64,000 nt of DNA from the NCBI GenBank assembly GCA_001599715.1, contig BCHU01000015.1, positions 62,001-126,000 on the forward strand, given 5' to 3'. Positions 34,390-44,823 of the stretch are shown one piece after another; the stretch's first letter is position 1, and the number at the start of each line of letters is the position of its first letter. The stretch comes from Phaeotremella fagi (taxonomy: Eukaryota; Basidiomycota; Tremellomycetes; Tremellales; Phaeotremellaceae). The notes beneath the pieces were generated by a model, which was given only the letters and a program-made list of their open reading frames with translations, was not told the DNA's origin and did no database searches. Both the position numbers and the translations under genes were made by a program.

Positions 34390-35169
34390 TCACTGATCAC
34401 TCTCACTGCTAATCGCAGTGGAGCCCAGGGAGGCTTCGATCAACTCTCTAAGTTTCTCTTGATCTTGACCAATACTTTGGGCAAAAAGGATTGACTTGAA
34501 ATTGTCGATGGACTGAAGTCGACTTAGAGAAGCAGGGAGGAACAAAGGACCGTCCTCGCATGCATCTCGGATCTGTTTGACGCGATTGGATTTCTTTCTG
34601 AGATTCATGAGGGTCTGATTCCCGGTGTCTAGGAATGAGGTGAATGTGAGATTGACAGTAACCGTTGTACCATCGACTTTTCCTTCTAACGGAACAGAAA
34701 CGTTGTGTTTGATGACATTGATTTTATCCTTCTCCAGACCAAGCGCCTCAATCTCCTCAGCGGACAGCACTGATTCACCAGGAAAAGAATCTTCCCACAG
34801 CCTATTCAAATCTGGCAGATCAACGGTGATTGAGGGTGAACCTGATTCAAATTCAGATAGTGTAAACTCGAAAGCTAGGCGCTCGACTACTGATTCCAAT
34901 CGGACAATGTCGGGTTTGTATACACCGGTGTTGGAGGTTAAAAGCAAAGTAGTAACGTAGCTTTGATTTGAGGAGCTATCTTGCTGCAACTGGCAACTGA
35001 AACCAGCCTTGTCGAAGAATTGATCATAGAATATGCCATTGGAGCAAGCGACAATTGAGAAATGGTCAAGAATTCCGCCGCCCTTCCGACCATAAACTTG
35101 TTGGGATTGATTTTCAGCCGGTCGAGACGAGACTAGCTTATATTCTCTGTCGTTGTAGTTCGAGCTCAT
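34390..35169 (-). CDS. Unknown protein, family D copy 1
   Basis: Single exon, 259 residues from the ATG at 35169. Distinct blocks shared with copy 2 are VERLAFEFTLSE, ITVDLPDLNRLW, KDKINVIKHNVSVPLEGK, FTSFLDTGNQT and the C-terminal SILFAQSIGQDQEKLRE. The beta-strand-like pattern and the final helix resemble no domain I can name. A TATA-like GTATATACCC lies about 75 bp upstream on the same strand, and copy 2 has a similar element. Confidence 0.6.
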   Translation of the reverse strand: MSSNYNDREYKLVSSRPAENQSQQVYGRKGGGILDHFSIVACSNGIFYDQFFDKAGFSCQLQQDSSSNQSYVTTLLLTSNTGVYKPDIVRLESVVERLAFEFTLSEFESGSPSITVDLPDLNRLWEDSFPGESVLSAEEIEALGLEKDKINVIKHNVSVPLEGKVDGTTVTVNLTFTSFLDTGNQTLMNLRKKSNRVKQIRDACEDGPLFLPASLSRLQSIDNFKSILFAQSIGQDQEKLRELIEASLGSTAISSESDQ

Positions 35170-35726
35170 GTTGATCAGCTGGTTGGTAATTGAAATAATT
35201 AGAAAGGTGGGGAAGAAGACAGTTTTCTTAAAATCCTAGTGGGTATATACGAGATTCAGCACCATATGCCTTCTATCATCTCCTTTCATGGCGATACTCG
35301 AGTCGTCAAGACATTGCCCGATGGTTTGACCATAGCAAGAGAATCTGCGTCATCAAAAGCATTGTCGGCTTTTTGGTTTTGAAACCACTTACCAAAATGA
35401 AAGGATCTACCGAACCTTTGTTCAGATGTGATCGAGTAACAAAGACGAATGGCAAGGCGAAAGAACATCAACAGTTTGCAGTAATGCGAACATTCTCTAA
35501 ACTCACAGCTTCCAGGTTAGAAAGTAATTAGTTTCATCATCACATGCATTTTCAATATCAAGACCACAATTTCTCCTCCAGCATCCCAGCATCCATCCTT
35601 TCAATCATGCCTATACCTCTGATCACTCGATCCAATTTTCTACTCAGTGTTGACCCCAAGATCCGACTCAATCTTCTCTTTGAGAGCTTGTTGATCTTGC
35701 TCAAGACTTTTGGCAAAAAGGAGAGT

Positions 35727-36467
35727 CTAGAAGTCTGGTTTTGACATGAGACTTCCTACTGATGCAGAAAATACCAAAGTAGCATCAATATGAAGTTGCT
35801 CATCTTTGTAGGAAATGTTGCGCTGCGCGTGAACTGAACAGGAGGCTGGATTATTTATATCGAGGAATGAGGTGAGGGAGATTGTGACTGGCGTTTCTGA
35901 GTCTCCAATTTTACCTTTCAACGAACAGGAGAGATTGTGTTTGACAACATGAATCTTGTCTTCTGATATATCTTCTAAACTGATAGCAGTTGTTTTGAGC
36001 ACCTTTAAATTCTTTTCATCCTGGGTCCACAGAGACTCCAAGGTCGGGAGGGTGACGTCGATAGAAGCTGCGGTTTCTGTAGAGTCCCGATGAACACTGA
36101 ATCCAATTGCGATACGCTCGGATGTCGATGTTACGTGTTTGTACCAGCCTGGATGGGTATGGGGGAGGAATGGCTTGGTAATAACTCGGCCATGATTTGT
36201 TTCAAGGAGAATTGTTGCACCGTAATGTTGATCTTGACTGTCGCTTCGTTGTAATTGAATGACAAACTCATTTGAGAGGGCGTAATGAAGAAACTTGGAC
36301 AACCTGCCACATTCTGCCAGATGGAGTAATGAGGTATATTGGCGGATAAAGTTGGAGATTGAAGGTGAACCGCAGACGGAATCGTACTCGAGCTCTGAGA
36401 GGTGTTTGGGTTCGATGATGTGAAATGGTTTATGGTAATAACTCATATTACTTGATGTTTGGTTCAT
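35727..36467 (-). CDS. Unknown protein, family D copy 2 (C-terminus cut by TAG)
   Basis: 246 residues from the ATG at 36467; a second ATG at 36446 fits the start of copy 1 better. Shared blocks are SERIAIGFSV, IDVTLPTLESLW, EDKIHVVKHNLSCSLKGK and SLTSFLDINN. The frame ends in TAG at 35729-35727, but the homologous tail continues in the same frame for 28 more codons (TLLFAKSLEQDQQALKEKI) to a TAG at 35642-35640. Copy 1 has Lys at the stop position, so one substitution explains the truncation. A shortened protein may still be made. Confidence 0.55.
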   Translation of the reverse strand: MNQTSSNMSYYHKPFHIIEPKHLSELEYDSVCGSPSISNFIRQYTSLLHLAECGRLSKFLHYALSNEFVIQLQRSDSQDQHYGATILLETNHGRVITKPFLPHTHPGWYKHVTSTSERIAIGFSVHRDSTETAASIDVTLPTLESLWTQDEKNLKVLKTTAISLEDISEDKIHVVKHNLSCSLKGKIGDSETPVTISLTSFLDINNPASCSVHAQRNISYKDEQLHIDATLVFSASVGSLMSKPDF

Positions 36468-36852
36468 TTGGGTGAAAGAGTATTGAAGAAGGGAAAAGAC
36501 GTCTTCCCCAATATTGAAGGGGTATATCCATACTGTAGCCTTCCCAACTTTTCATCAATCCTCTGGTCTTCTGGAAGACGAGTTCGAAAAGAAGTTCATC
36601 GGGAAATGACTCGAGAATCTTGAACGAAAAGTCTTAGAGTTCCCGAAAACAATAACAGATTGAACGATTCCCGGAGGCTAAAATGCGTCTTCCCTTCATA
36701 GCTCCACAGGTAGCAGATTTGAATAATTGAATGAGGGCTTCTTACTGTGGGAAACATATCAAATAATGAACAAATAGAGTTGTATGATTAGCCGCACCTT
36801 ACTCAAGATGATTACGAAATTTATCTCGACCTATTTGACGTGGTGGTGAGAA

Positions 36853-37071
36853 TCACCTGGTGGTGAGAATCTCGCGGTAGAGATTGCACTTGATAACATG
36901 AATCTTGTTGTCTGACTGTGCCAGATCTTTTTCTCCACTGAATCCGATTGTTGTTGCCTTACCATACCTCTGAGGGACACTAGGACTACGGCTAGCGCTC
37001 TGAAGTTTACGATATAATTCAGACAGGTTAAACATATAGCTGGTGATCCGCTGAAAACACAAGCTTGCCAC
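36853..37071 (-). pseudogene. Family D relic
   Basis: A 72-codon fragment without an ATG. It retains the central family D block (NLSELYRKLQ, KATTIGFSGEKDL, DNKIHVIKCNLY), equivalent to LPTLESLW through KIHVVKHNL in copy 2, and then degenerates. It is on the same strand as D1 and D2 and about 390 bp upstream of D2, so it is the oldest unit of a three-copy tandem. Confidence 0.6.
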
Positions 37072-37470
37072 TGCTCACTTAGGGAAAAAAGCTCCCAAAA
37101 ACTAAAATCGAGTTGTCTTTTTTGATTGACCGCCTTCTGAAGAGATCGATGCTTTTTCCATGTAGATACCTAGGCTTCTTGACCTTGTTTCCACTGTCGG
37201 TACATCCGTGTTGTCGATAAGGTTAATGCATAGGATTTACCTAGTCCACCAAATATCGACCAGCTGGAATCAACAACCAATCACGTGGTTTTTCCAATCG
37301 ATCTAAGCTCGAACTTAATCAAAACCAAATTAAATTTCTGAAATTTATAAAATTCCAACATTTTCCATCTTTCGATTTGAGGAAGATAAATCAATAATCA
37401 CTACGTAAACACATTCAGATCGACACTCCTTGAGTCCAAACATCCATTTACCTCTAAAAACATCTGTAGA

Positions 37471-39877
37471 ATGACTGAAAATCAGGACATAGAGCTGCGC
37501 AACAGTTTGGCATCGTTGATCACTGGAACTGAATCACCACCTATCGCCTCAGGATCATCATCGTCTTCTTCGACTCCACCTCTAGATGAAGATTATACTC
37601 CATTCCCATCACCTCAACTATCAGCAACCTCTCTAGCTGGTTTGTCCTGTAAGTTCGATAACCATCACTTCTTTTTCCTCTTATCAAATCCCAAAATATC
37701 TAAAAATAGTTGATCGAGCTCGTGTGAGCTGATAATGTTGATATCGCAGTAAGCTCAGACGGAGAGTTGGAACCTGAAGTTGACGATGAGAAAATCGTGA
37801 CTGATCAAGATAGAGCTGAAGCGTTGGAATTGAAGGCTAAAGCCAACAAAGCTTTTGCTGGTAAGTCCTTTGGCTGATATTGTTTTTCTTTTCCCCTAAC
37901 CAGCTCACTTTAGCCAAGGAATTCAATCACTCCATCGACCTTTATACACAAGCTATCGCGTTGAATCCTAAAGATTCGACGTTCTGGAACAACAGAGCCA
38001 TCAGTAAAGGTAAAATGGAGGAATTTGGTGGTGCGATCGCCGATGCCAGTAGGTGTATTTCTTGTTCACGTCTAAAACCCCAATTAACCTCTGTGACGTC
38101 TAGCCAAGGCCATTGAAATCAATCCAGCCTATTCCAAAGCTTATTATCGACGTGGTGTCTCTTACCTATCGATTCTTAGACCAACAGATGCAGTTGCAGA
38201 TTTTAAGAAAGCTTTGGCGATCGAACCTGGAAACAAAGCTGCCAGGGATCAACTGAACATGACAGTAAAATTAATCAGGAGAATAGAGTTTGAAAAGGTG
38301 ATTACATGTTGGACCACGAAACTGACTTTTAGGCAATATCAATGGGTGAAACTGAATCGACTTCGTCTCGATGTCTTTCCCTGATAGCATCAGGAGCGTG
38401 TGCTCTGGTGACAGATCCTAAATCCCCTGAAATGCCATTACCAATTATTCAACAGGATCCCAATGGAAGATATAAACCTAGTAAAGAGTTTGTTGAAGGT
38501 ATGATAGAAGGGTTTAAGAACGGTGGTAAATTGCCCAAGAGGGTTGTTTGGGAGATCGTCCTTGGTTGTAAAGATGTTTTAGACAAGGAAAGGAGTTTGG
38601 TTGAAGTTACTGTTCCAGAGGGGGTCACTTGTGATATCGTCGGTGATAGTGAGTGTTATCAGATTTGGTATTCGTAAAATACTGACTGGTTTTCAGCTCA
38701 CGGTGTAAGTTCCGACAAGTTTCAAACGAATTTTATTCAACTAACACTCTGACTAGCAATTCTACGACGTCCATAATCTTCTACAAACAATCAAACCACC
38801 ATCGGAAAATCATATGATAGTTTTCAATGGGGATTTCGTAGATCGTGGATCGTGGTCGTAAGTGACTTCTCTTCCAAAAACAGCACCATAGCTGAACCAA
38901 ACCAAACGCAGAATCGAAGTCGTCTTAACAATGTTCGCTTATAAATGGTTATATCCAAATCGATGTTTCTTGAATCGAGGTAATCACGAGACAAGCGGTA
39001 AGTCCATTCTACCTAAATAACGATCTGAAACTGATCAACTCTAGATATGAACAAAGTATACGGATTCGAAGGAGAATGTAAAGCCAAACACGGGGAGATG
39101 ACCTACAAACTATTCGCAGACGTGTTCACAGCTCGTAAGTCTAAATCTGTCTTTCGTGACTGACCATCCCAGTCCCACTAGCAACCCTAGTTTCCGCTTC
39201 TCTACCACCATCAAATCCAAAATCTGAAGGTAGTAAACCGGCAATTTTGTCACCTGAGGGTAAAAAGAGGTACTTTGTGGTTCACGGTGGACCACCTGTC
39301 AGTAAAGACGGAGTTCTTTTGGAGGAGGTTGCGAAGATTGATCGGTGGGTAGTGTCGTCATTTGTTCATTCGTCTATGTTGACTAATCGTACGATTTTAG
39401 ATACGGCAAACAACCTGGTCAGGAGGGATTGATGTGTGAATTACTTTGGACTGATCCACAGGAACCAAATGGTAGAGGACCATCTAAGAGGGTAAGTCCT
39501 CCATCGTAGCTTAACACGAACACACTAACCCAAATCCAGGGAGTTGGACTAGGATTCGGACCAGACGTCACGAGACGATGGTGTGAATTAAACAAAGTCA
39601 CTGCAATCATCCGATCTCACGAAGTACGAGCGGACGGTTACGCCATCGAACACGATGGATTGTGTATCACTACCTTCAGTTGTCCAAACTACTGTGATAC
39701 AACTGGTAACAAGGTAATTCATTTCCTTTCCTACAGTTTAGCTTCTACTGACTCATATTCCAGGCGGCTTATGTCAAAATGCAACCCGACGGTCAACTTT
39801 CGTATCATCAATTCGAAGCTGTTCCTCATCCAGATATCAAACCTATGGCATATAGTTCGGGATTCAATTTCATGTAG
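37471..39877 (+). CDS. PPT1: Serine/threonine protein phosphatase 5 (TPR-PPP)
   Basis: ATG at 37471, TAG at 39875-39877, about twelve exons. A Ser-rich leader is followed by three TPRs ([50 protein letters not shown]). Then comes the phosphatase core with all metal and catalytic motifs: D-THGQFYD across an intron, GDFVDRG, RGNHE, VVHGG, and the [12 protein letters not shown] and SCPNYCD segments. PP5 orthologues bind Hsp90 through the TPRs and dephosphorylate Hsp90/Cdc37 clients; the TPRs also autoinhibit the enzyme. Its ordinary conservation next to family D marks the end of the accessory region. Confidence 0.93.
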
Positions 39878-40132
39878 ATTGCAAGTTGAGTTTGGGAAGA
39901 AGGGAAAAGTGGACTTTGGTTATATCGTTGAAACATTTCATTTAGATCTTTATACAGCATGTTATAATATCTGCTATATCGAATTGAGTGCATTGAAGGT
40001 TTATTATATTACAAAAAAGGATAAATGGATTCAGATGGAAGTGGCGGACAGGAGATTTAAACATCTACAGGAAAGAATTGGAAAGAAGTATCTATTAAGT
40101 TTAAGAACAAAGATATAAATGTCCTCCCCAAC

Positions 40133-41319
40133 CTAAGCGTTCTTCCAACCTCTACGTCTAGGCAAAAGGAAACCAGGATGAGCAAGCGCCAACCCAACCA
40201 AACAAAGAATCATCGGTAAACCATCCAGATAATTGAAATAATCTTCATGGGTAATCAAATACCCTCTCCAACCCTGCGCCAACTCGATCGAACGATAAAT
40301 CCCACGAACGTAAATCATGATACTGGCGAAGGCTACGCCTAGTAACAAGAATTTAGCTTTACGAAGTGATTCGGGAGTTTGTTCTGTTATTTCACCGTCG
40401 ATAGTGTTGGAGTTGGAGTTGGTTGGGGTAGAAGTCTTTTCGAGTTCGTTAGGTGGGGTAGAGGTGGTGGTACTGGTTTGATGGGGTTTGAGACCCCAAC
40501 GAAGGAACGGGAGGTGTTTGATATATGGTTTAGATGCTATTACTCGTACGAGGAAATCAAAGGCGAGAACAACGAATAAAGTCATGGTTACCAATTGGAA
40601 TAGGATACCGGCAAGCACTATTTCGTGTCGTTAATAAACTACATTTCATGATGACGAGGAGAGACCCACTGATATGAGTAGATTTGGTAGTGTCAGTACC
40701 GTTCTGAGCAGCAACCGCAGCTTGACCACCACCTAAGACCTAGCGTCAGTAACATAAAATCAAAGCGTAGATAGTACTGACCGATAGCTTGTAAAACGAG
40801 TGAGACGATGTCGGCAGCGACGAAGACGATGAGATACATTCGTGGGGAAAGGAGGGAATAGGCAGTTCCGAGTTTGGTGATACAGTAACCTAAGAGGGTG
40901 TATGCCCAAGCTGAGAAGAATGCTGGTCCAAGAATCAGACTGGCGGTGGGGTCAGTATTGAACTTTGGATGTAATGACATGGACCTACCAACAGATCTGC
41001 ATTAAGAATGGGGAGACTTTCAAAGCATCCTTTGAAGACCAATATCTACCACCCCAACCGACAACCTCGACTGAAGTTCAAAGTAAGTATGAAATCAAAA
41101 GAATGATGAATATGGGGTGGACTCACGAATACCACCGGGGACAAGGGTAGCGAAAGCTATCCAATATTTGTATCTGATAGCTAAACCAGCATGGGCAACA
41201 GTGGCGATCAAGAACAGAATCATGAAAGCTAGAGTAGCCGGTGCAGAGGGTGTATAACCATAAGGTGAAGTTTTAGTGAGTGCGTTATCACGCTCGAAGA
41301 ATGAAGTTAAGTGGTCCAT
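40133..41319 (-). CDS. RTA1-like multipass membrane protein, second copy
   Basis: ATG at 41319-41317 (MDHLTSFFERDN), stop at 40135-40133, about five exons. Family blocks: YGYTPSAPA before TM1, ADIVSLVLQAIGGGQAA (across an intron), VRGIYRSIELAQGWRGYL, LDGLPM and HPGFLLPRRRGW. It differs from the 32657-33746 copy by a Thr/Ser-rich cytosolic loop (SSTTTSTPPNELEK type). A copy of the dispersed 24-bp motif lies about 280 bp upstream. The 3' end is about 255 bp from the stop of the phosphatase gene (convergent). Confidence 0.87.
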
Positions 41320-42115
41320 GGTGTAATTGCAGGTGTTTGTTGAAGAAGAAGAATACCTTCCCCCCCTCCGCTCTTTCTGCCATATAATAAATGTTTTGAA
41401 TCTTGTTATGGATGTGGTCAATTCATCACCGCGCCCGAACAACTAGAGCTAGACAAGGTTCCGGAATACGTGCCTGGAAAGGGGACCCTGAGAGGCCCTG
41501 ACCGTGTCGCGTGGTTTGTTTTACATGGGCTGAAAATGCCAAGTGATTTAATTTTACGGGGGCTCAAGTTAATTTTACATGCGCCTGTAAAAGAAATCAC
41601 ACGGAGATTTGCGGCATTAGACTATTTTTCATGAAAGTGTTTCGCTGGTCTCTATTTTCCTTTTCAAGACAGATTGTGATGACTACTGATATTGATGATG
41701 GCTTGTATTAGAGTAATTTAACGATATGTGTTGACGTTGAGGTCTATGTAATTTTATATCAAATTTCTTTGTTGAACGAGGATTGTTTGCTTGCAGTAGG
41801 TGGCATAGTCTGATATATGATTATTTAGCATTTGATTGGGAATGGCATACTATATCAGAGAGCAGTGCAAGGTCACATTCGATAACATATCGCTTAGACA
41901 GGCTGATCATATGAAGGAGTGCAAAGAACTGAATTGAATTCCCATCAAAGGTAGTCAACTGCGAAAAGCTCCACTGACCCAAGACAGGTCTTCGCCATAT
42001 CCTTTGTCCAACATTGACCCAGCGTACTCCCCCACTGACATACCCACTCAGTTACTGAAGCATATCCAGTCTTTGTAATCCCTCTTCGATTCCATAAACA
42101 TCATCCAAGAACACA
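41320..42115. other. Divergent promoter region with dispersed motif
   Basis: 800 bp between the RTA1 copy (minus) and an orphan gene (plus). Contains one dispersed motif at 41597-41620 and AT-rich sequence; no open frame of note. Confidence 0.5.
41597..41620 (+). repeat. Copy of the dispersed 24-bp CGG-N7-CGG motif
   Basis: Reads TCACACGGAGATTTGCGGC and ends ATTAG. It matches 877-900 at 23 of 24 positions. No inverted partner was found nearby. Confidence 0.65.
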
Positions 42116-42757
42116 ATGCAACTATCCAAAATCCTCCCAATCATTCAAGACAACATCCAAAGTATTCACCACGGTGCAAACCCCAAAACCACTCCATCAG
42201 GCAAATGGATCCTAGATTCCAATCTCGGTAATCTCCAAAAAAACTCAGGTTTCGTTTATCAAAATATCCAACCTCAAGATTACGATCAATCAGAATCCGA
42301 AGCCAGTTCCAGTGCTAGTGTTCATGCGGCACTTTCGAATTTAGGAGTATCTTCTGTAGATAAAGATGGATCTCGTGATTCCAAATTCAGGAGGATAACT
42401 GTTAGTTTCCATGAATTGAATCGATCAGAGGGTACTTTAATGATAAGTGCTTCCTTAGGTATATACACCAATTTCGATTGGTACATAACTAAAAGAGGTG
42501 ATCGAATACCCAGTGAACCGCTTATTCTATATGCCAATCAAAAGGTTAAATTCAATTTCAGTGATTCGGGGTTCGAAGAATTCAGTCAGTTCCTTTATGA
42601 AACTTTGAGAGAGTTTCATGAGAACGCTTGGGATAGATATGAAGGTAACAGACTTGAATGGGGTGTTGCAAATCGATTGAAGAGGGTTTTGGCGGTTGAT
42701 ACTGAAGGTCTGGCTAGCGCTGTAGCAGAACGATTACATGTAGATGATCAGTCTTGA
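42116..42757 (+). CDS. Hypothetical protein, 213 residues
   Basis: Single exon, ATG at 42116 (MQLSKILPIIQDN), TGA at 42755-42757. A Ser-rich patch (SESEASSSASVHAALSN) is followed by a likely globular C-terminal half (ITVSFHELNRSEGTLMIS, YETLREFHENAWDRYEG). No domain is recognised and there is no signal peptide. Codon usage looks like that of its neighbours. It is convergent with gluconokinase. Confidence 0.5.
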   Translation: MQLSKILPIIQDNIQSIHHGANPKTTPSGKWILDSNLGNLQKNSGFVYQNIQPQDYDQSESEASSSASVHAALSNLGVSSVDKDGSRDSKFRRITVSFHELNRSEGTLMISASLGIYTNFDWYITKRGDRIPSEPLILYANQKVKFNFSDSGFEEFSQFLYETLREFHENAWDRYEGNRLEWGVANRLKRVLAVDTEGLASAVAERLHVDDQS

Positions 42758-42920
42758 TTCGAAATTGTTTCGAGTATTAGTACTTGCAGCATTTGCAACA
42801 GCCTGCGTAGTGAAGGATTGGTGTCATTACTGTATATAACTGTACCGTATGAATGTAATGTAAATCTAACCTATCAAAACCCAAACCTAAAAAGTAAAGC
42901 CTCCACCTCCACCCAACCCC

Positions 42921-44402
42921 CTACTGACTCCCAAACTCCCTCTCCACCAACCCCCTAATCCCTCTAACAGCCTTCTCCCCAACCTCCTCCCTACTCCCAG
43001 CAATATCAACAGCCACAACCCCTTCCTCCCCACTCGGATCCTCCAAAGTAGCCAATTGAGATTCCAGCATTCTGGCACCCATGAAATGTCCTTTTCGAGC
43101 TGCGATTCTTTGAGCGAGGAGTTCGGGGGTTCCTTGACAATATAGGAAGAGGGTTAGGAGGTTTTCGGTCGCTGGTTTATGGGCTTTTTTGAGGGTTGTT
43201 GCGTCTGGGTGGGAGGGGGGCTAAGGGGGTTGTTAGTAGGGGGTTATAGGGTTTGGCAATCTGGGTGGGTGAAAAGGATTGGTTGAGAGTAGGAACAGGT
43301 CTTGGACAAGTGATGAGAGATATGAGGAGGATGTGAAACCATCTCCCAGTCATGTACGACAAGGACTCGTCTCCTCACGAAGAAAGGGACCAAAACTCCA
43401 CACGTCAGACGGAACGACCAGCATCTTAGATCGTATCCAAGAAGTAACGGGCATCCCCAAACCAGTGTAACCAACTTCCAAACGCACACGACCAAAAGAA
43501 GCCAACACCAAAAACTCACCAAATCATCTTTCCCAGGTGGCCTAGCCTCAATCTCACCTCTCAAGATATCTCTATAAAACCTCTTCAAAGCCGAACAAGC
43601 AATAACAACCCCCGGTCTACCCAATTTCCCATCCTGTTTACCTTCAGGTCGACCGTTCCCCTTCTCCCATTCCTCTTTACAAACTCTTTCAGCTGTCGAA
43701 CGAATCAGGGCTAACCACGGTAATCTGTCGTCATCGTTTAACGGGATTCCTGAGGACATTTTGGCGACGTTGGAGGCTGGGTGGAGGGAGTCGCCGTCTA
43801 TGAATGGGATTTTTAGGGATTCCGAGAGTTCTTGGCCGATAGTTGATTTTCCACTGGGGGTGTGTTAGTTGGGATTATGGTGGAAGGGTGTTTTGGAGAA
43901 TGGGTTCAAAGGGAGTGGTTGGAGTTGGGGATCAGATGCGAAAGGGTGGAATATAGGGAGAGATTTACGGAAAAGCTGAGATGTAGTTGTAGTCGACGCT
44001 CCAAACACGACGAGATGGCTGGTGCCAATCGTCACCTACAGTTGAGAAACAACTGAGATCGAGAAAAAGATCAATTGACTCCTCAGACATCCAGTCCACT
44101 CCATAGAGCAGAATGCAGAGAGCACAATCTCCAAAACATAAAAGCTTTCAATCCAGAAAACCCAATCCTACAAACAGTCGAAAGAAAGGAGTGCGATGAA
44201 TAAGAAAAGCGACATACCAAGAAGCGACGCCCTAAATGACAGTCAGTGAATGATCAAAAATTCCAAGAAAATAGATATGAACACAAATAAAGAGCTCCAA
44301 ACATACCATAACAATGATCAAAACAGGACGAGGAGATTCAGAGGGGACAGTAAGTTCCACATCGTTCTTCTCGAATTCTTCTATGGCAGATTGGGAGACC
44401 AT
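42921..44402 (-). CDS. Gluconokinase
   Basis: Four exons: 44402-44307, 44231-44218 (14 nt), 43853-43520 and 43220-42921, giving 247 residues with consistent phase. The P-loop GVASCGKST is assembled from exon 1, the microexon and exon 3. Also present are FIDGDSLHPASNVAKMSSG and PLNDDDRLPWL (gluconate/Mg region), CSALKRFYRDILRG, and GHFMGARMLESQLATLE near the C-terminus, all diagnostic for GntK. The enzyme phosphorylates D-gluconate with ATP to 6-phosphogluconate for the pentose phosphate pathway. Introns 2 (364 nt) and 3 (299 nt) are five to six times longer than the norm here. Confidence 0.88.
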
Positions 44403-44823
44403 GGTGTGGTGGGTAGGTGTTGGTGTTGAGATGGGTGTTGGAGCTAGTTGCGGTTCTTCGAGATGAAAGGTTAAAGATTACAGATTAAAAATAAGGATTA
44501 AAAATAGAGATTTAATTTGGCTGAGCTGTTATCCTTATCCACCTGTGCCATTTACCTTATACCTTATATCTGGGAGATCCGGTCCGATGCGCCGTACCAG
44601 TAATACAATCCCGCTCACGTGGGATCCTTTGGTGCGTAGAGTGTTTCAAGTCATTCAATCGTACTGATCAAAAGAAGAGCTAATGACGACCCCAACCCGG
44701 AGTCGAAAGGAGAAATCAAATCAACGGTAACAGTGCTGAAACATCCCTTTATACCACAACCAGTCATCAAATATCATATCTAAATCATATCCTTTCAAAT
44801 CTCTATATCACCCCATCCAGCAC

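Noticed and set aside
35544..35744. Plus-strand frame over the family D copy 2 tail
   Set aside because: Antisense to the conserved in-frame tail of D2.
43244..43519. Continuation of the gluconokinase exon 3 frame
   Set aside because: It is intron 3 read through; a phase-correct exon 4 starting at 43220 restores the conserved C-terminus.
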